Shown here: positions 41,221 to 50,434 of the stretch, piece after piece
How positions within the stretch are numbered: position 1 is the first letter of the stretch
Layout: the number at the start of each line of letters is the position of its first letter
NCBI GenBank assembly: GCA_903910555.1
Contig: CAIVZZ010000010.1
Location: 33,154 to 97,153 of the forward strand
DNA: 64,000 nucleotides
Direction of reading: 5' to 3'
DNA from: an uncultured Gemmatimonadota bacterium
Lineage (GTDB): Bacteria > Gemmatimonadota > Gemmatimonadetes > Gemmatimonadales > Gemmatimonadaceae
Translations under genes and position numbers: made by a program
The notes under the pieces: generated by a model
Told to the model about the DNA's origin: nothing
Seen by the model: the letters and a program-made list of their open reading frames with translations, nothing else
Database searches by the model: none

Positions 41221-44200
41221 GTGATCCAACGCCCCGGCCTCTGGTGGACCGTGGCCGCGACGGCGACCGTGCTGAGCGCGGCCCTCTGGCTGCGCGCGCC
41301 CGCCAATGCAACACTCGTTGTTTGCGCGCTCACGACGGCCCTGAGCATCGGGCTGACGCTGGCCGGACCGCGGGCGTGGAATCGCATCGGCTTTGCGCTC
41401 TCGGCAGCCATTTTCGTCGTGTTGGTAGCTACGGCCGAGAGATCACGCGCGGCGTTCGCGGTGAATCCCATCGCCGCTCGCACGGCCGTCGCCGCGCGCG
41501 GAACCGCGGGAATCGCCCAGGCGCTCGAAGTTGAGACCGCGGCACTTCAGCGGCTCGCCGTTCAGGCGCTCGACGCGCACGCCGATCCCACGCGTGCATT
41601 TGCCGATCTCGACAAGCTCCGCGGGACTTCGGCGTCGCGATCAGTCGTCCTGATTCGCGGCGACGTGCCGTTCGCGTGGTCGGGACGGCTCATGACACCG
41701 CTCGATTCGCTCGTCGGGCCCGTCGGCGTGACATCGACGCCGTTCTATGTCACGATCTACGCGATTGCCGGCCGCGGAGGCGATCGTGCCGTGGCCGAAG
41801 TGCTCGTGCACGCCGACCGCCCGGGTGACGTGCTCGCGTCGGCGCTCGACGATGCGCTCGCGATCAAATACGGCGTGGCCGGCTTCATATACGACTCGCC
41901 GTTATTCGCCGAGCGCGACACGCTCACTGTCGTTCGCGCAGCCGGCGTTCCCGTCATGGGCGTGCGCGCGATCGCACCGCCCGGCGAACTGCTGGCGGAA
42001 GCCGCGCGCGGTCGCGGCCGGTCGCGCGGCGGCATAGCGCTCGCAATCGCTGCGCTCTTTTTTCTCGCCGCGACCTGGCGCGATCGCGGGGGTGGCGGCC
42101 GGCGGCTCGCCGCGCTTTCGGTCGCACTCGCCGCGGTCGCACTCGTGCCGCTCGCGCGTTTCTCAAACGCATCGGCGCTATTTGATCCGACGTACTTCTA
42201 CGTCGCGAGCGGCGGTCCGTTTACCGGCAGCGTCGGCGCGCTGGCGCTGACGACGTCGCTTGTGCTGCTCGGCATGCTCGCCGCGCTGCGCGCCCGGGTC
42301 GGAACCAAATCGCGCGCGCAGGCGATCGCCGCTGTGGCCGTCGTCGCGGGTGTCGGCCCGTTTCTGCTGCGCGATCTTGCGCGCGGAATTCAATTCCCCG
42401 AAGGCGGCGTCTCTACGGCCATGTGGCTCGCATGGGAGTCGACGCTCTTTCTGGCGGCGGTCTCTGTGCTGATCGCAGGTGCCACGGCAGGGCAGGCCGC
42501 ACTCGGCGAGCGGAAAGGGATCCGTCTCTGGATCGCGCCCGGCATCGCCGTGATCGCGTCGCTGCTCGCGCCGGCCGTCATGGATGCGCCGGGCGCATTT
42601 CCCGTCTGGTATCCCGCGCTTTGGGTAATCGCGATCGGCGCGCTCGCCTTTGCGCGGCGCACGCGCGGCGCCGTACTCCCCGTGGCGATCGTCGCGGCGT
42701 GCGGCGCAGTGACGCTCGTGTGGGGGCAGTCGGTGCACTCGCGCGTGCTGCTCGCCGAGCACGACGTGGGCAGTCTCGATATGCTCGACAGTTCGGCGGC
42801 CACGTTGCTCCAGCGCTTTCCGGCGCAGCTCAACGTTGCGCGCGCGCCGGCGAGCCGCGCCGAACTTCTCGCGCGGTACGCCGAATCCGATCTTGCGAGC
42901 GCCGACTATCCGGTGGAGCTGACGAGCTGGGGCCCGGGTGGATTGCCGGTCGCGAATCTGCTCGTCGGCAAAATGGAAAAGACCGAGGGCATTCAGTACT
43001 TCGCGCATCAGGCGGCCGACTCAACTCACGCCGTGTTCAGCAAGGTCCCCGGACTGCCGGGGCTGTATCTCGTGCTCGCGGTGCCGCACGAGGATCGCAC
43101 GGTGACCACGATCGTGGTGGCGCCGCGCACGCGGCTGCTGAATCGCGATCCGTTCGGCGCGCTCATGGGATTCGCATCTGCGCCGATCACCGATCCGCCG
43201 TATACGCTGAACGCCGGGGGCAGCCGCCACAACGCGTTCATTACAAACGAAGCCGAGTGGGAACGGCACGGCGACGAAGTGCACGGCGACTGGCTGCTGC
43301 CGGATACGAAGGGCGGATTCCTCAAGGTGCACTCGAGCGTGCAGCTGCGCAGTTACAACCAGTTGGTCATGCGCGGGTCGCTCGTGGTGATACTCGATCT
43401 GCTCGCGCTCTTCTTGCTCTGGCTGCTGCTGGTGATTGCGGATGGCGCGTTCGGCCGCTGGCTGCGGATGCAGCGCCGCCGCTGGCTGCGCAGCTATCGC
43501 GCGCAGCTCACGCTCGCGCTATTCGCGTTCTTTGTGATCCCCGCGGGTGTGTTTGCGGCGTGGAGCTACCAGCGGCTGCGCAGCGACGACGATCAGGCGC
43601 GCGACCTGCTCGTACGCGAGACGCTTCGCGGCGTCGCAGTTTATACCGATAGCGCGAAGCTTTCTGATATCGCAGCGAGATTTCAGACGCCGCTCTTCTT
43701 GTACGCTGACGGCGTGCTGCTCGCATCAAGCGATCCGGTGCTCGCCGCGCTCGCGCCGATCGGGCGGCTGCTCCCGCGCAGCACTGCTGTCGCGCTCGAC
43801 GGCGGCGACGATATCACGGCGAATAGCGAAGAGACGGTCGGGTCGGAGCCGATGCTCTTCGGCTTCCGCACCGTGAGCTCGGATACATCAGCCGTTCGTT
43901 TTGTACTCGCCGCGCCGGCGCGAACGGACGATCTCGCGATCGACCAGCGCCGCCGCGACCTCGGCATCCTCGTGCTTTTTGCGGCGGCAGTCGGCGCGCT
44001 CGCCGCGCTCTGGCTGTCGGAACTCGCCGCCCGCCAGTTCTCGCGGCCCATTCGCACGCTGCAAGAGGGCGCACTGGCGCTCGCCGCCGGCGAACACGAG
44101 CCGCACCTCTCGAGTGATCCGCCGGCGGAGTTTCTGCCGGTGTTCACGGCGTTCCGGCAGATGGCTCATGACATCGAGGCCGGGCGAGAACAGGAAGCGC

Positions 44201-44880
44201 ACGCGCAGCGCGTGCTCGCATGGGGCGAAATGGCGCGGCAGATCGCGCACGAAATTAAAAACCCGCTCACGCCGATGCGACTCGGCATGCAGCACTTGCG
44301 TCGCGCGCGTCACGATCCCACGGTGAATTTCGATCAAGTGCTCGAAGAAAATGTCACGCGCGTGCTCGCCGAAATAGACAGGCTCGACGAGATCGCGCGC
44401 GCATTCAGCCGCTACGGAACCGCGCCGGATGATCGCGCGGCCGCGGTTCCGGTGGACGTCGCGCAGGCGGTGAACGATGTCATGCGGCTGGAGCAGCTCG
44501 GCGGCGATACGGTCCGGTGGTCAACGGAAGGAGCCGACCGGCCGATGGTCGCGCTCGCCGGCCCGACGGAAATCCGCGAGGTGCTCCTGAATATTCTCGA
44601 AAACGCGCGCCTCGCCGATGCGCGTAACGTGACGGTCACGCTCGTGCGGCTCGCCGACACGGTCCGGATGACCGTGCGCGATGACGGCCACGGGATTGCC
44701 GACGAGGTAATGCCCCGGATTTTCGAGCCGCACTTCTCCACACGCACCAGCGGGAGCGGCCTCGGGCTCGCCATTAGCCGGCGCATGATCGAGGGGTGGG
44801 GCGGCGCGATTAGCATCGAGAGCGCGTCCGGCTCAGGCACGACGGTTAGCATCGCACTGGTTCCAGCGCCCGCCATCTGA
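41221..44880 (+). CDS. Polytopic sensor histidine kinase, NtrY-like
   Basis: A 1219-aa membrane kinase. GTG 41221 (then IQRPGLWWTVAATATV) is chosen because the open frame further upstream runs through the minisatellite; AGGGG lies 12 bases before it. About three N-terminal helices are followed by an extracytoplasmic domain (residues 80-270), six to eight more helices (270-500), a second extracytoplasmic region, two helices near 730-780, a third sensor region, and a helix plus HAMP ('ARQFSRPIRTLQEGALALAA'). The H-box is 'QIAHEIKNPLTPMRLG' with His1010. The ATPase has 'NILENARLA', 'VRDDGHGIADEVMPRIFEP' and 'TSGSGLGLAISRRMIEGWGG'. No response regulator adjoins it; a kinase-receptor fusion follows after 15 bp. 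Confidence 0.9.
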   Translation: MIQRPGLWWTVAATATVLSAALWLRAPANATLVVCALTTALSIGLTLAGPRAWNRIGFALSAAIFVVLVATAERSRAAFAVNPIAARTAVAARGTAGIAQALEVETAALQRLAVQALDAHADPTRAFADLDKLRGTSASRSVVLIRGDVPFAWSGRLMTPLDSLVGPVGVTSTPFYVTIYAIAGRGGDRAVAEVLVHADRPGDVLASALDDALAIKYGVAGFIYDSPLFAERDTLTVVRAAGVPVMGVRAIAPPGELLAEAARGRGRSRGGIALAIAALFFLAATWRDRGGGGRRLAALSVALAAVALVPLARFSNASALFDPTYFYVASGGPFTGSVGALALTTSLVLLGMLAALRARVGTKSRAQAIAAVAVVAGVGPFLLRDLARGIQFPEGGVSTAMWLAWESTLFLAAVSVLIAGATAGQAALGERKGIRLWIAPGIAVIASLLAPAVMDAPGAFPVWYPALWVIAIGALAFARRTRGAVLPVAIVAACGAVTLVWGQSVHSRVLLAEHDVGSLDMLDSSAATLLQRFPAQLNVARAPASRAELLARYAESDLASADYPVELTSWGPGGLPVANLLVGKMEKTEGIQYFAHQAADSTHAVFSKVPGLPGLYLVLAVPHEDRTVTTIVVAPRTRLLNRDPFGALMGFASAPITDPPYTLNAGGSRHNAFITNEAEWERHGDEVHGDWLLPDTKGGFLKVHSSVQLRSYNQLVMRGSLVVILDLLALFLLWLLLVIADGAFGRWLRMQRRRWLRSYRAQLTLALFAFFVIPAGVFAAWSYQRLRSDDDQARDLLVRETLRGVAVYTDSAKLSDIAARFQTPLFLYADGVLLASSDPVLAALAPIGRLLPRSTAVALDGGDDITANSEETVGSEPMLFGFRTVSSDTSAVRFVLAAPARTDDLAIDQRRRDLGILVLFAAAVGALAALWLSELAARQFSRPIRTLQEGALALAAGEHEPHLSSDPPAEFLPVFTAFRQMAHDIEAGREQEAHAQRVLAWGEMARQIAHEIKNPLTPMRLGMQHLRRARHDPTVNFDQVLEENVTRVLAEIDRLDEIARAFSRYGTAPDDRAAAVPVDVAQAVNDVMRLEQLGGDTVRWSTEGADRPMVALAGPTEIREVLLNILENARLADARNVTVTLVRLADTVRMTVRDDGHGIADEVMPRIFEPHFSTRTSGSGLGLAISRRMIEGWGGAISIESASGSGTTVSIALVPAPAI

Positions 44881-44895
44881 CAGTTTTCGAGCGCC

Positions 44896-47800
44896 ATGAT
44901 CAGCGCCGAAAACATTCCAGTCCGACGTACCACCGGAATCCCACCACACCTCGAGGGGTGGCAACTGCCGCCCGGCTGGGTGTGGGGCGATCAAGGCTAT
45001 TACGCGAATCACCGGCACGCTCAGGAAATCATCGACGCGCTCGGGCGCTCGCTCGCGCTCGTCACCGCGCCCGATCCTGCGCATGCCGAATGGCTCTTTC
45101 ATGAAGCGCGGTCATTGGCGCATCGCAATCATCCGGCGATTCCAACCACGTATCACTTCTGGACGCAGAGCGCGGGGTCGCGCCGCGGGCCGGGATATCT
45201 GCGGCGGTGGGTCGTCGGCGAAACTGTTGGCGCGCGCATCCGCCGGCTTGGGATCGAGACGATTCCATACATGCTGCGCGTGCTGCGCGCGACGGGATCA
45301 GCTGTGGCGTATTTGCACGACGCCGAGCAGACGCACGGCGCGCTCTCGCCGGAGACGATTTACGTGACTCCAACGGGACGCGTGTGGATCCTCGGCTGGC
45401 AGTGGGCGCTGCCGTCCGCCGAGATTCCGGCGGGTACGCGCCCCGATCCGCTGTTCACTCCACCGCCGCACGAATGGGCGCCTGGCGAATGGCTTCCGAC
45501 TCCCCAGAGCGATCAATGGCAGCTCGCTGCGAGTTGCTTTGCGATACTCACCGCTGAACTCCCGCCGCGCGACGAGATTCCGCCGCTCCGGTGGGCGCGC
45601 CCGGATTGTCCGGCGAATGTCGCCGAGCTGCTCGATCGTGCGCTCTCGGGGAATCCGAGCGATCGATATCACTCGGTCGCGTCGCTGCTGCGCGCGGTGG
45701 AGAAGATTTCCGGATCGGGAACGCCGGCGCTCTCGGGCGTCGATATCGCGTCGGGCGAATACAAAGCCGTGAGTGAAGAAGATCGCCTGCGCTGGGCCAC
45801 CGGCGACGACTTCGAAGTGCTGTCATCGCTCGGCTCCGGCACGTTCGGAACTGTGTGGCGTGTGCGCGATCTCACCTTGCAGCGCGAAGTCGCAATGAAA
45901 GTTTTGCATCCGTCCGTCGCAAAGAGCGATGCGGCCGTCGCGCGCTTCCGGCGCGAGGCACAGATGGCCGCGCGCCTGCAGCATCCCGCGATCGTTCCGA
46001 TTTACGATTGGGATTCGAAGGGTGATGTGCACTGGTACGTGATGGAGCTTGAGGAAGAAGGCTCCGTTGCCGATCTCGTGCGCCGCATGGGACCGCGTCC
46101 GCTTTCCGAGGTGGCTCCGCAGATCGATTTGATTCTCGACGGACTGCACGCCGCACATGAGAACGGAATTATTCATCGCGATTTGAAACCGGAGAACTTG
46201 CTCATCGACCGCTACCGGCGGTGGCGCATTGCCGACTTCGGCATTGCGAACGCGATGGGTGAAGAGTGGGCGGGCTCGAGCGGCACACCCGCGTTTGCGC
46301 CGCCGGAGCAGCTGCTCGGCGAGCCGCAGGGCGTAGCCGCCGACTTGTTCGCGGTTGCTGCGATCGTCTATTTCGCGCTCACGGGTGCGGCGCCATTTGT
46401 CGGCGAAGATGGCCGGGCAATTCTCGCGCAGCAGCTTGCCGGCAGTGCGAATCTTTCGCGCTTCCATCCCGAGCTCGCGACATGGCTGCGCAAAGGGCTC
46501 GCCGCCGACCCCGATCTGCGCTTTACCGACGCCTCCGAAATGCAGGCCGAATGGCGCAGGGTCACGCGTGACGTGCTGAAGAGCGAGTCGCGGCTGCCGT
46601 GGAGCGCGCGCGTTGCGAAGGCGATCAAGAATGGATTTGGAAGTGCGGCCGGCGCGGTTTTGCTCGCGGCGGTACTCGCGTCGTCCGCCGCGGCGCAGGG
46701 CGGATCCGCGCGCGCCGATTCGATTCGTGCAGATTCCATTCGCGCAGCGCGGAAGGATTCTGCGCAGAGCTTGTCAGGCGTGCATGTCACCGTCGCGCGC
46801 ACCGATGAAACGGCGCAGCGCGCGCCGTGGGCGGTGGGCGTGCAGGACAAAGCGGCGCTGCAGGCGGGGCAGGCGACGCTCGGGATCGATGAAGCGCTCA
46901 ATAATATTCCCGGCGTTTACGTAGATAATCGCTACAACTATTCGCTGGACCAGCGGCTGTCGATACGCGGCGCGGGATCGCGCGCGAACTTCGGCGTGCG
47001 CGGCGTGAAGGTGTTGATCGATGGCGTGCCGCAGTCGCTGCCCGATGGTCAGAACGAGCTGAACAATCTCGAACTCGGTGACATCTCGCGCGTCGAAGTG
47101 CTGCGCGGGTCGGCATCGTCGCTGTACGGAAACGGATCGGGCGGCGTGATCGCATTTACGACCGACATGTCCGCGCCGGACGCACTCGACCAAACGCTGC
47201 GCATCGAGGGCGGATCGTTCGGCACCACGAAATGGCTGTCGCGCACCTCGGGGCGCGACGGATCTTTCGTCGGTTCACTCTCGGCGTCGCGCACGATCGT
47301 CGACGGCTTTCGCGAGTTCAGCAATGCGGATATCAAGCAGCTGAATGCGGCCGGCGACTATGGTTTCTCGCCGAACACATCGCTCTCGCTCCGCGCGTTC
47401 GTTACTGAAATGCCGACTGCGCTGAATCCCGGTGCGCTCACCGCCGCCGAGTATGCAGTGAACCGTGATTCGGCAGCGGCGACTAACATTCGCCGCGATG
47501 CGAGCAAAGCAATTTCACAGAATCAGTTTTCGGCGCGGCTGCAGCACAACGCCGCTGATGGCGGCAACTATTCCGCAACAGCGTACCTCGTGCGGCGCTT
47601 TGTCGACAATCCGCTCGCGACGGCGCCACCGGGCGCCGCGGGCGCGACTGTCGGTACGTATTCGACGATCAACCGCTGGGTGACCGGCGCGCGGCTCGAT
47701 GCCTCACATCCGCTCTGCTCGTGCGAGAATGCGCCGCGACTTGCGACGGGGTTCGACATCGAGCGCGCGCTGGATCTGCGCCGGAACTCGCGCGCGACCG

Positions 47801-48795
47801 GCGGCCATCCGAGCGTTGCGACCGATACGATGTACGTCGATCAGACCGAGAGCGTCGAGGGGCTTGGCGCATTCGCCGATATTGAGTGGCCGGCGACGAA
47901 AAAGCTCCTGTTCAGCGCGGGCGGGCGATGGGACCAAACAAATTTCGTCGTGATCGATCACTTCTTTGGTGATCGCCAGGACAACAGCGGGACGCGCACG
48001 ATGATCGCGACGACAGGGCACATCGGAGGATCGTACGTATTCTCGGATGCGTTCACGTCGTACGTGACATGGTCGACCGCGTTCGAGACTCCGACAACGA
48101 CTGAGCTCAGTTCAAAGCCCGACGGCACGGGCGGATTCAATCCGAACCTCGGGCCGGCGCAGGTTCATACGATTGAGGGCGGCGCTCGCGGGAATATTGG
48201 TTCGGCGCTGACGTACACGCTGAGTCTGTTCCGCGTGACTGAGGACAACGCGATCATCCAGTTCCTGCAGACCGGCGGCTCCGCGTATTTCCAAAACGCC
48301 GGACGCACGCGGAACGACGGCCTGGAACTCGGTCTGCAAGAGCGGCTCACGTCGTGGGCCGATCTCAATCTCGCATGGACCGCGACGAAGTATCGCTTCG
48401 TGCATTACATCTTCCCGCTCGGCGCCGCGGTGGATACGCTCAACGGAAAGAAGCCAGCGGGCGTTCCGGATCAGTTCGTGCGCATCGGCATCCGCACGCA
48501 TTGGAGCCGCTGGACGCTCGACGCGGACGAGACGTGGAGTTCGTCGATGTACGCCGACGACCAGAACACGCAGGTCGTGCCGGGCTGGGGGCAGGGCGAT
48601 CTGAATGTGCGCGCGACATGGAGCGCGAATGTTGGTGACCTGCACCTGCAGCCGTTCGCGTCGGTGAATAATTTATTGAATCAGGCTTACATCGGATCAG
48701 TGACGATCAACGGAGCGGCGGGCCGGACAATCGAGCCGGCGCCGCTTCGCAACTATTACTTCGGGATGGAGATCGGATGGCGCGCGCTAAAGTGA
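44896..48795 (+). CDS. Pseudokinase + Ser/Thr kinase + TonB-dependent receptor in one frame
   Basis: An uninterrupted 1299-codon frame. Residues 1-290 resemble a kinase lacking catalytic motifs ('THGALSPETIYVTPTGRVWI'). Residues 305-560 are an intact Ser/Thr kinase: 'SSLGSGTFGTVWRVRDL', Lys335 in 'VAMKVL', 'IIHRDLKPENLL' with Asp429, 'IADFGIAN' with Asp447, and 'SSGTPAFAPPEQLLGE'. A basic stretch (573-580) leads into 'AAGAVLLAAVLASSAAAQGG', a signal-peptide-like segment with a signal peptidase I-type site near residue 600. The remaining 700 residues are a full TonB-dependent receptor: plug ('LNNIPGVYVDNRYNYSLDQR', 'VEVLRGSASSLYGNGSGGVI') and barrel to 'YYFGMEIGWRALK'. Only one in-frame GTG (46573) precedes the signal segment. 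Either a cleavable polyprotein or two genes whose boundary has been lost. Confidence 0.85.
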   Translation: MISAENIPVRRTTGIPPHLEGWQLPPGWVWGDQGYYANHRHAQEIIDALGRSLALVTAPDPAHAEWLFHEARSLAHRNHPAIPTTYHFWTQSAGSRRGPGYLRRWVVGETVGARIRRLGIETIPYMLRVLRATGSAVAYLHDAEQTHGALSPETIYVTPTGRVWILGWQWALPSAEIPAGTRPDPLFTPPPHEWAPGEWLPTPQSDQWQLAASCFAILTAELPPRDEIPPLRWARPDCPANVAELLDRALSGNPSDRYHSVASLLRAVEKISGSGTPALSGVDIASGEYKAVSEEDRLRWATGDDFEVLSSLGSGTFGTVWRVRDLTLQREVAMKVLHPSVAKSDAAVARFRREAQMAARLQHPAIVPIYDWDSKGDVHWYVMELEEEGSVADLVRRMGPRPLSEVAPQIDLILDGLHAAHENGIIHRDLKPENLLIDRYRRWRIADFGIANAMGEEWAGSSGTPAFAPPEQLLGEPQGVAADLFAVAAIVYFALTGAAPFVGEDGRAILAQQLAGSANLSRFHPELATWLRKGLAADPDLRFTDASEMQAEWRRVTRDVLKSESRLPWSARVAKAIKNGFGSAAGAVLLAAVLASSAAAQGGSARADSIRADSIRAARKDSAQSLSGVHVTVARTDETAQRAPWAVGVQDKAALQAGQATLGIDEALNNIPGVYVDNRYNYSLDQRLSIRGAGSRANFGVRGVKVLIDGVPQSLPDGQNELNNLELGDISRVEVLRGSASSLYGNGSGGVIAFTTDMSAPDALDQTLRIEGGSFGTTKWLSRTSGRDGSFVGSLSASRTIVDGFREFSNADIKQLNAAGDYGFSPNTSLSLRAFVTEMPTALNPGALTAAEYAVNRDSAAATNIRRDASKAISQNQFSARLQHNAADGGNYSATAYLVRRFVDNPLATAPPGAAGATVGTYSTINRWVTGARLDASHPLCSCENAPRLATGFDIERALDLRRNSRATGGHPSVATDTMYVDQTESVEGLGAFADIEWPATKKLLFSAGGRWDQTNFVVIDHFFGDRQDNSGTRTMIATTGHIGGSYVFSDAFTSYVTWSTAFETPTTTELSSKPDGTGGFNPNLGPAQVHTIEGGARGNIGSALTYTLSLFRVTEDNAIIQFLQTGGSAYFQNAGRTRNDGLELGLQERLTSWADLNLAWTATKYRFVHYIFPLGAAVDTLNGKKPAGVPDQFVRIGIRTHWSRWTLDADETWSSSMYADDQNTQVVPGWGQGDLNVRATWSANVGDLHLQPFASVNNLLNQAYIGSVTINGAAGRTIEPAPLRNYYFGMEIGWRALK

Positions 48796-49391
48796 AGAAG
48801 CGAAGGGTGAGGGGGGTGCGAGGGGCGATGGGTGAGGGGCGGGCGCACATCCTTCCGTTCGTGATCAAAGGATCCAAGATTGCGGGCAAAGGCGCGTTCG
48901 CGACGCGACCAATCCGAAAAGGCGAGCGGATCATCGAGTATCTCGGCGAGCGCGTGTCGCATGCCGTGTCTGATGCGCGGTACGACGATCACAAGGATGG
49001 AGTGCACCACACATTCTTGTTTGCCGTGAGTTCACGCGTCGTGATCGATGCGTCGGTCGACGGCAACGAGGCGCGATTTATCAATCACTCGTGCGAGCCG
49101 AACTGCGAGTCGGTGATCGAGGGGAGCCGCGTGTTCATCGACGCCGCGAAGGCGATCAAGAAAGGTGCGGAGCTGCTGTACGATTACGCGTACACGCGTG
49201 ATGGTACGGAGACGGAAGCGGAAGAGACCGGGCTGTACGGGTGCAAGTGCGGGGCGAAGACTTGCCGCGGGTCGATTCTGGCGCCGCTCTCGAAGGCTGA
49301 GCTGAAGCGGCGGGCGGCAAAGCAGAAGCGGCAGCATCACAAGGCGCATGCGCATGCGCGCGAAGCGCACAAAACAGCAAAGACGCGTTAA
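48777..49391 (+). CDS. SET-domain methyltransferase with basic tail
   Basis: A 204-aa bacterial SET-domain protein, the fold of eukaryotic histone lysine methyltransferases. 'IKGSKIAGKGAFATRPIRKG' opens the SET domain, 'EARFINHSCEPNCES' is the signature pseudoknot, 'AELLYDYAY' holds the catalytic Tyr, and 'GCKCGAKTCRGSIL' is a post-SET zinc-binding Cys set. The last 35 residues are Lys/Ala/His-rich ('KRRAAKQKRQHHKAHAHARE'), like a histone H1 tail, and could bind nucleic acid. ATG 48777 overlaps the receptor gene by 19 bp and has GGAGA 4 nt upstream; ATG 48828 is an alternative. The first 20 codons cover a GGGTGAGGGG-repeat stretch. Targets are unknown. Confidence 0.9.
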   Translation: MARAKVKKRRVRGVRGAMGEGRAHILPFVIKGSKIAGKGAFATRPIRKGERIIEYLGERVSHAVSDARYDDHKDGVHHTFLFAVSSRVVIDASVDGNEARFINHSCEPNCESVIEGSRVFIDAAKAIKKGAELLYDYAYTRDGTETEAEETGLYGCKCGAKTCRGSILAPLSKAELKRRAAKQKRQHHKAHAHAREAHKTAKTR

Positions 49392-49400
49392 CTGTTTTCT

Positions 49401-49443
49401 GTTGGTCGGTTAACCAAAGTGCTCCGTCAACTGATTAACCAAC
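49401..49443. terminator. Weak inverted repeat between convergent genes
   Basis: GTTGGTCGGTTAA (49401-49413) and TTAACCAAC (49435-49443) are complementary except for an inserted CG. It lies in the 43-bp gap between the SET gene and the potassium channel gene and overlaps the latter's stop. No T-run; termination is only suggested by position. Confidence 0.3.
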
Positions 49444-50424
49444 AACACCGGCCTGCCCGGGCAGCTCCACTGGGTCGCTTTCGTCGATCCGGTGGATGTC
49501 GACTGAAAGTCTTCCCTGGGCGTCGGGCGGATTAAAAATATTTCGGAATTTCGCGCCCCAGATGACTTCGTTCGGTTTGTACGACGATCGCGAGTGAACC
49601 TGCTGCGAGAAGGTCTCGTCGATTCCTGACACGAGAACGAGGAACTCAAACTCGGCTTTCCGCAGATCATCTGCGGTCAGGCCCCAGAGCGGGCTCTCCT
49701 CGGTGATCGGATGCACCAGTGTCCAGGCGAGCGGGAAGAGCATCACCTCGGAGCGCTCGAGCTGAAGCAGCTGGAATTTGCGACCTATTCCGGCGACGCC
49801 CTGTTCGATCCAGCTGGAGTTTACGCGTGCTTTCAAATCGATGATCTGATTGTCTCGCATGTTCGCCATGCGCAGCATCAGGCCGCGGCCTCCTTTGTAC
49901 GGCGCGACGACCATCGTATTGCTGAAGCGAATCGCGGCGGTCGGTCTCGAGAATCGCGCGAAGAGCAGGCCGGTGATCAGCGCCTGGCTCATGAGCGCCG
50001 TGAGCGACTCGACGTACATCACGATGTGCGCGGGGAATCCGACGGGCGTGATGTCGCCGTAGCCGATCGTCGCGAAGGTCTCGACGCTGAAGAAGAACGC
50101 GCGCCACAGCGAGCCGCCGAGATCGCGCGATGATGCTCCGATCAGCGCGCCGTCGCCGCAGAGCCAGAATGCGGTTGCGAAAATGATATTGAGCGCGGTG
50201 TAGATCGTGACGACGCCGAGGATGAAGTTCGGCCACGTCGCGTTCAGCGCGAGGTGATACGGGCTGTGCGATTCGAACCAGCGGAGTCCGCGCCGGCGGA
50301 CGTTGAACGAACCGTCTTTGTTGAGCAGCCGCTGCTTACTGTCCGCGCTGACGACCGCGCCAAAGCCGAGGTCGTTTTTATCCTCTATTCGCACGGATAC
50401 GCGGGGAGGATGCGTAAGGCTCAT
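49435..50424 (-). CDS. KirBac-type inward-rectifier potassium channel
   Basis: A 329-aa channel subunit. A slide-helix region ('HSPYHLALNATWPNFILG') precedes the first helix. The pore has the selectivity filter 'FATIGYGD' near residue 130, and the second helix ends 'ALITGLLFARFSRPTAAIRF'. The C-terminal cytoplasmic immunoglobulin-like domain has 'IRFSNTMVVAPYKGGRGLML' and 'LFPLAWTLVHPITEESPLWG', typical of Kir channels. It should form tetramers in the inner membrane passing K+. The gene lies 10 bp after the acetate symporter stop, on the same strand. Confidence 0.94.
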   Translation of the reverse strand: MSLTHPPRVSVRIEDKNDLGFGAVVSADSKQRLLNKDGSFNVRRRGLRWFESHSPYHLALNATWPNFILGVVTIYTALNIIFATAFWLCGDGALIGASSRDLGGSLWRAFFFSVETFATIGYGDITPVGFPAHIVMYVESLTALMSQALITGLLFARFSRPTAAIRFSNTMVVAPYKGGRGLMLRMANMRDNQIIDLKARVNSSWIEQGVAGIGRKFQLLQLERSEVMLFPLAWTLVHPITEESPLWGLTADDLRKAEFEFLVLVSGIDETFSQQVHSRSSYKPNEVIWGAKFRNIFNPPDAQGRLSVDIHRIDESDPVELPGQAGVVG

Positions 50425-50434
50425 GCTATAAAAA

